A program made the translations under genes and the position numbers. Of a stretch of DNA of 7,237 nucleotides, positions 5,604-7,237 are shown in pieces. Source of the DNA: Muribaculaceae bacterium (GTDB taxonomy: Bacteria; Bacteroidota; Bacteroidia; Bacteroidales; Muribaculaceae). The notes beneath the pieces were generated by a model. That model worked only from the letters and a program-made list of their open reading frames with translations, searched no databases and was not told the DNA's origin. The DNA is taken from NCBI GenBank assembly GCA_021443235.1, contig JABUUJ010000034.1, positions 38,217-45,453 on the forward strand, given 5' to 3'. How positions within the stretch are numbered: the stretch's first letter is position 1; every line of letters begins with the position of its first letter.

Positions 5604-6629
5604 TCATTCGGGAAACAGGCTGCCTTCCTGCGCGAGGGGGGAGCGGCCCAGATGGCTGTAGGCCTTCTGCGTGACTACGCGACCGCGCGGGGTGCGCATC
5701 AAGAAGCCCTCCTTGATGAGGTATGGCTCATAGACCTCCTCGATGGTGCCGGGATCCTCGCTCAGCGCTGTTGCGATGGTGCCCAGCCCCACAGGCCCGC
5801 CGTGGAACTTGTCGATGATGGTGGTGAGCAGCTTGTTGTCGATCTCATCAAGGCCGAACTTGTCAATATTCAGAGCCTCAAGGGAATAGCGTGCAATCTT
5901 GGTGTCGATGCGCCCGTCGCCTTTTACCTGGGCAAAGTCGCGCACACGGCGCAGCAGAGAGTTGGCGATGCGTGGTGTGCCGCGGCTGCGCAGCGCGATT
6001 TCGCGCGCGGCATCGTCGGTGATGGGCACTCGCAGCAGTCGCGCCGAACGCTTGATGATGCCCTCAAGCACTTCGTGGTCATAATACTCAAGGTGGCAGT
6101 TGATGCCAAATCGGGCGCGCAGTGGTGCGGTGAGCAGGCCGCTGCGTGTTGTTGCGCCAATGAGTGTGAAAGGCGACAGGGTGAGTTGCACGGTGCGTGC
6201 CCCAGGTCCCTTATCTATCATGATGTCAATGCGATAGTCTTCCATTGCCGAATAGAGATACTCCTCAACGATGGGACTCAGGCGGTGTATTTCGTCGATA
6301 AAAAGCACGTCGTTTTCCTCAAGCGAGGTGAGCAAGCCCGCCAAGTCGCCGGGTTTGTCGAGCACGGGGCCCGAGGTGACCTTGAAGCCTACGCCCAGCT
6401 CGTTGGCAATGATGTTGCTCAGCGTGGTTTTTCCCAGTCCCGGAGGGCCGTGGAAAAGCACATGGTCGAGAGCCTCACCGCGCTGTCGTGCGGCGGCTAC
6501 AAAGATGCTCAGGTTATCGATGATTTTGTCCTGTCCGGCAAAGTCGTTGAAGTGCTCGGGGCGCAAGGCTCGCTCAAAGTCCTTGTCGCCCTGTGTGCGC
6601 TCATTGTGTATATCGAATTTTTCGTCCAT
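5604..6629 (-). CDS. ruvB: Holliday junction branch migration DNA helicase RuvB
   Basis: RuvB is the hexameric AAA+ ATPase that drives branch migration of Holliday junctions with RuvA, before RuvC cleavage, in homologous recombination and repair in the cytoplasm. The 341-residue length matches the family. Visible motifs are the N-terminal LRPEHFNDFAGQ, Walker A GPPGLGKTT at 61-69, Walker B VLFIDEIH at 108-115, sensor 1 GATTR at 158-162, and the arginine-finger region LRARFG at 170-175. Sensor 2 GTPRIAN is at 217-223, and the winged-helix domain carries GGPVGL near 277 and TPRGRVVT at 313-320. The start is the ATG at 6629-6627. It follows the cysteine-protein gene by 26 nt with no promoter box between, so they are probably co-transcribed. 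ruvA and ruvC are not in the window. The gene is intact. Confidence 0.98.
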   Translation of the reverse strand: MDEKFDIHNERTQGDKDFERALRPEHFNDFAGQDKIIDNLSIFVAAARQRGEALDHVLFHGPPGLGKTTLSNIIANELGVGFKVTSGPVLDKPGDLAGLLTSLEENDVLFIDEIHRLSPIVEEYLYSAMEDYRIDIMIDKGPGARTVQLTLSPFTLIGATTRSGLLTAPLRARFGINCHLEYYDHEVLEGIIKRSARLLRVPITDDAAREIALRSRGTPRIANSLLRRVRDFAQVKGDGRIDTKIARYSLEALNIDKFGLDEIDNKLLTTIIDKFHGGPVGLGTIATALSEDPGTIEEVYEPYLIKEGFLMRTPRGRVVTQKAYSHLGRSPLAQEGSLFPE

Positions 6630-6655
6630 TATTATATAGTATGTGTGGTTTCAGT

Positions 6656-7171
6656 TTAGTCGTTACTGCGACCGGCGAGCCATGCCATGTAGGTGCGTAT
6701 GGCGGTCTCTACCATGCGCACGCACGGGCGCTTGCGGTAGTACTCGGCGGTGCGTGGCTCGGGGGTGGCGACAATGGCGACCTCGGGCATAGTGCCGTCG
6801 GCGCGGCGTTTGTTCAGCCCCAGCAGCTCGCGGCACACGATGCTGCCCGTCTGGGCCTTGAAGTCGGCGGCAAGCTGCTGCACGGCGGCATAGTTTTGCG
6901 CCTTTATCACCTGGTCGGCGTGCTCGCTGGCGGTTTCCAGCCCGGCAAGCAAGAACATGCCCAGTGCCGAGCCGCAGGTCTCACGCATACGGCCTATGCC
7001 GCCGCCAAATGACGCCGACATGCGCGCCATGAGGCCCGCTGGCACATCATACCAGTCGGCAAACGCGAGAGCCACGCTCTGCGAGCAGTTGTAGCCCTCC
7101 ATAAACCGTGCCACGCCCGTTTTCACGCGGCGTTCGGTCTCCTCGCCCCAGTCTATTGTCTTCTTTTCCAT
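6656..7171 (-). CDS. C_GCAxxG_C_C family protein (conserved-cysteine, putative redox or metal-binding)
   Basis: This 171-residue soluble protein matches the C_GCAxxG_C_C family, named for its spaced cysteines. The four cysteines are Cys29 in GYNCSQSV, Cys66 in ETCGSALG, Cys113 in IVCREL and Cys150 in KRPCVRMVE. The surroundings are also typical: the helical start ARFMEGYNCSQSVALAFAD, the glycine-rich GGGIGRMRETCG, and a C-terminal helix after the last cysteine. Family members are thought to bind a metal or take part in redox chemistry, but I know of no established reaction, so none is assigned. There is no signal peptide, so it should be cytoplasmic. It is the first gene after a -7 promoter box and lies 26 nt upstream of ruvB. 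That pairing does not by itself imply a shared function. Confidence 0.88.
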   Translation of the reverse strand: MEKKTIDWGEETERRVKTGVARFMEGYNCSQSVALAFADWYDVPAGLMARMSASFGGGIGRMRETCGSALGMFLLAGLETASEHADQVIKAQNYAAVQQLAADFKAQTGSIVCRELLGLNKRRADGTMPEVAIVATPEPRTAEYYRKRPCVRMVETAIRTYMAWLAGRSND

Positions 7172-7190
7172 AAAATGTCATGTCAATGAG

Positions 7191-7214
7191 CCCCAGCCCA
7201 GCCCCAATAACCCC
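7191..7214 (-). other. Four-G-run (potential G-quadruplex) sequence in a leader
   Basis: On the minus strand four G-runs occur within 24 nt: GGGG (7214-7211), GGGG (7205-7202), GGG (7199-7197) and GGGG (7194-7191), with loops TTATT, CT and CT. This meets the usual pattern for an intramolecular two- or three-layer G-quadruplex. It lies between the -7 box and the start codon of the cysteine-protein gene, so it falls at the transcription start or in the 5' leader. Whether it folds in the cell is unknown. Confidence 0.5.
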
Positions 7215-7215
7215 A

Positions 7216-7223
7216 CAAAGTTA
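7216..7223 (-). promoter_or_regulatory. Probable -7 box for the cysteine-protein/ruvB transcript
   Basis: The minus strand reads TAACTTTG, an exact match to the Bacteroidetes -7 consensus TAnnTTTG, 44 nt before the ATG at 7171. The matching -33 TTTG would fall at about 7243-7248, beyond the window, so only half of the promoter can be tested here. The predicted transcription start, near 7209, falls inside the G-run leader. Confidence 0.5.
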
Positions 7224-7237
7224 CAACTTTTTTTTGA

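Noticed and set aside
5652..6659. A 335-residue plus-strand open frame opposite ruvB
   Set aside because: It is a shadow of a fully recognisable RuvB and shows no family motifs of its own.

Overview
The window looks like chromosomal DNA from a Bacteroidales bacterium, perhaps Muribaculaceae or a relative. The evidence is a Bacteroidetes-type promoter (TTTG, 20 bases, TACCTTTG) before the long lysozyme gene, a second -7 box of the same type (TAACTTTG) near the right edge, no visible Shine-Dalgarno sequences, and a contrast between fairly GC-rich genes and very AT-rich spacers. The family placement is inference; Bacteroidetes is well supported.

All seven genes I accept lie on the minus strand, so transcription runs right to left. 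At the right end, a C_GCAxxG_C_C-family cysteine protein (7171-6656) has its own -7 box and a leader with four G-runs. It is followed after 26 nt by ruvB (6629-5604), a complete Holliday-junction branch-migration motor. A 228-nt spacer follows: a C7/G6 palindrome abutting the ruvB stop codon, then an AT-rich tract with about three copies of a 44-45 bp repeat running almost to the next start codon. Next is a 14-TM MOP-superfamily (oligo)saccharide flippase (5375-3891).

A consensus promoter then drives two tandem GH25 lysozyme-like genes. The first (3817-2114) encodes a secreted enzyme with a Pro/Lys linker, a GH25 domain and a roughly 190-residue charged helical tail built partly from 18-residue repeats. 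The second (2092-1403), 21 nt downstream, encodes a compact GH25 predicted to be a lipoprotein. Another AT-rich tract of the same word family follows the second stop codon, and then a 62-residue protein with two predicted membrane segments (1284-1096). The left end holds an SGNH/GDSL hydrolase (930-97) whose reading frame has no ATG or GTG start and looks cut off at its 5' end. A short rho-independent terminator at the left edge points rightward and would serve a plus-strand gene outside the window.

Functionally, the centre is a cell-envelope block: a lipid-linked saccharide flippase plus two paralogous peptidoglycan muramidases with different predicted anchoring, perhaps with a small membrane protein. 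RuvB and the cysteine protein are housekeeping neighbours. The least explained features are the AT-rich repeat tracts bracketing the flippase-GH25-GH25 block in inverted orientation, the TolA-like tail on one lysozyme, the G-run leader, and the start-less SGNH gene.
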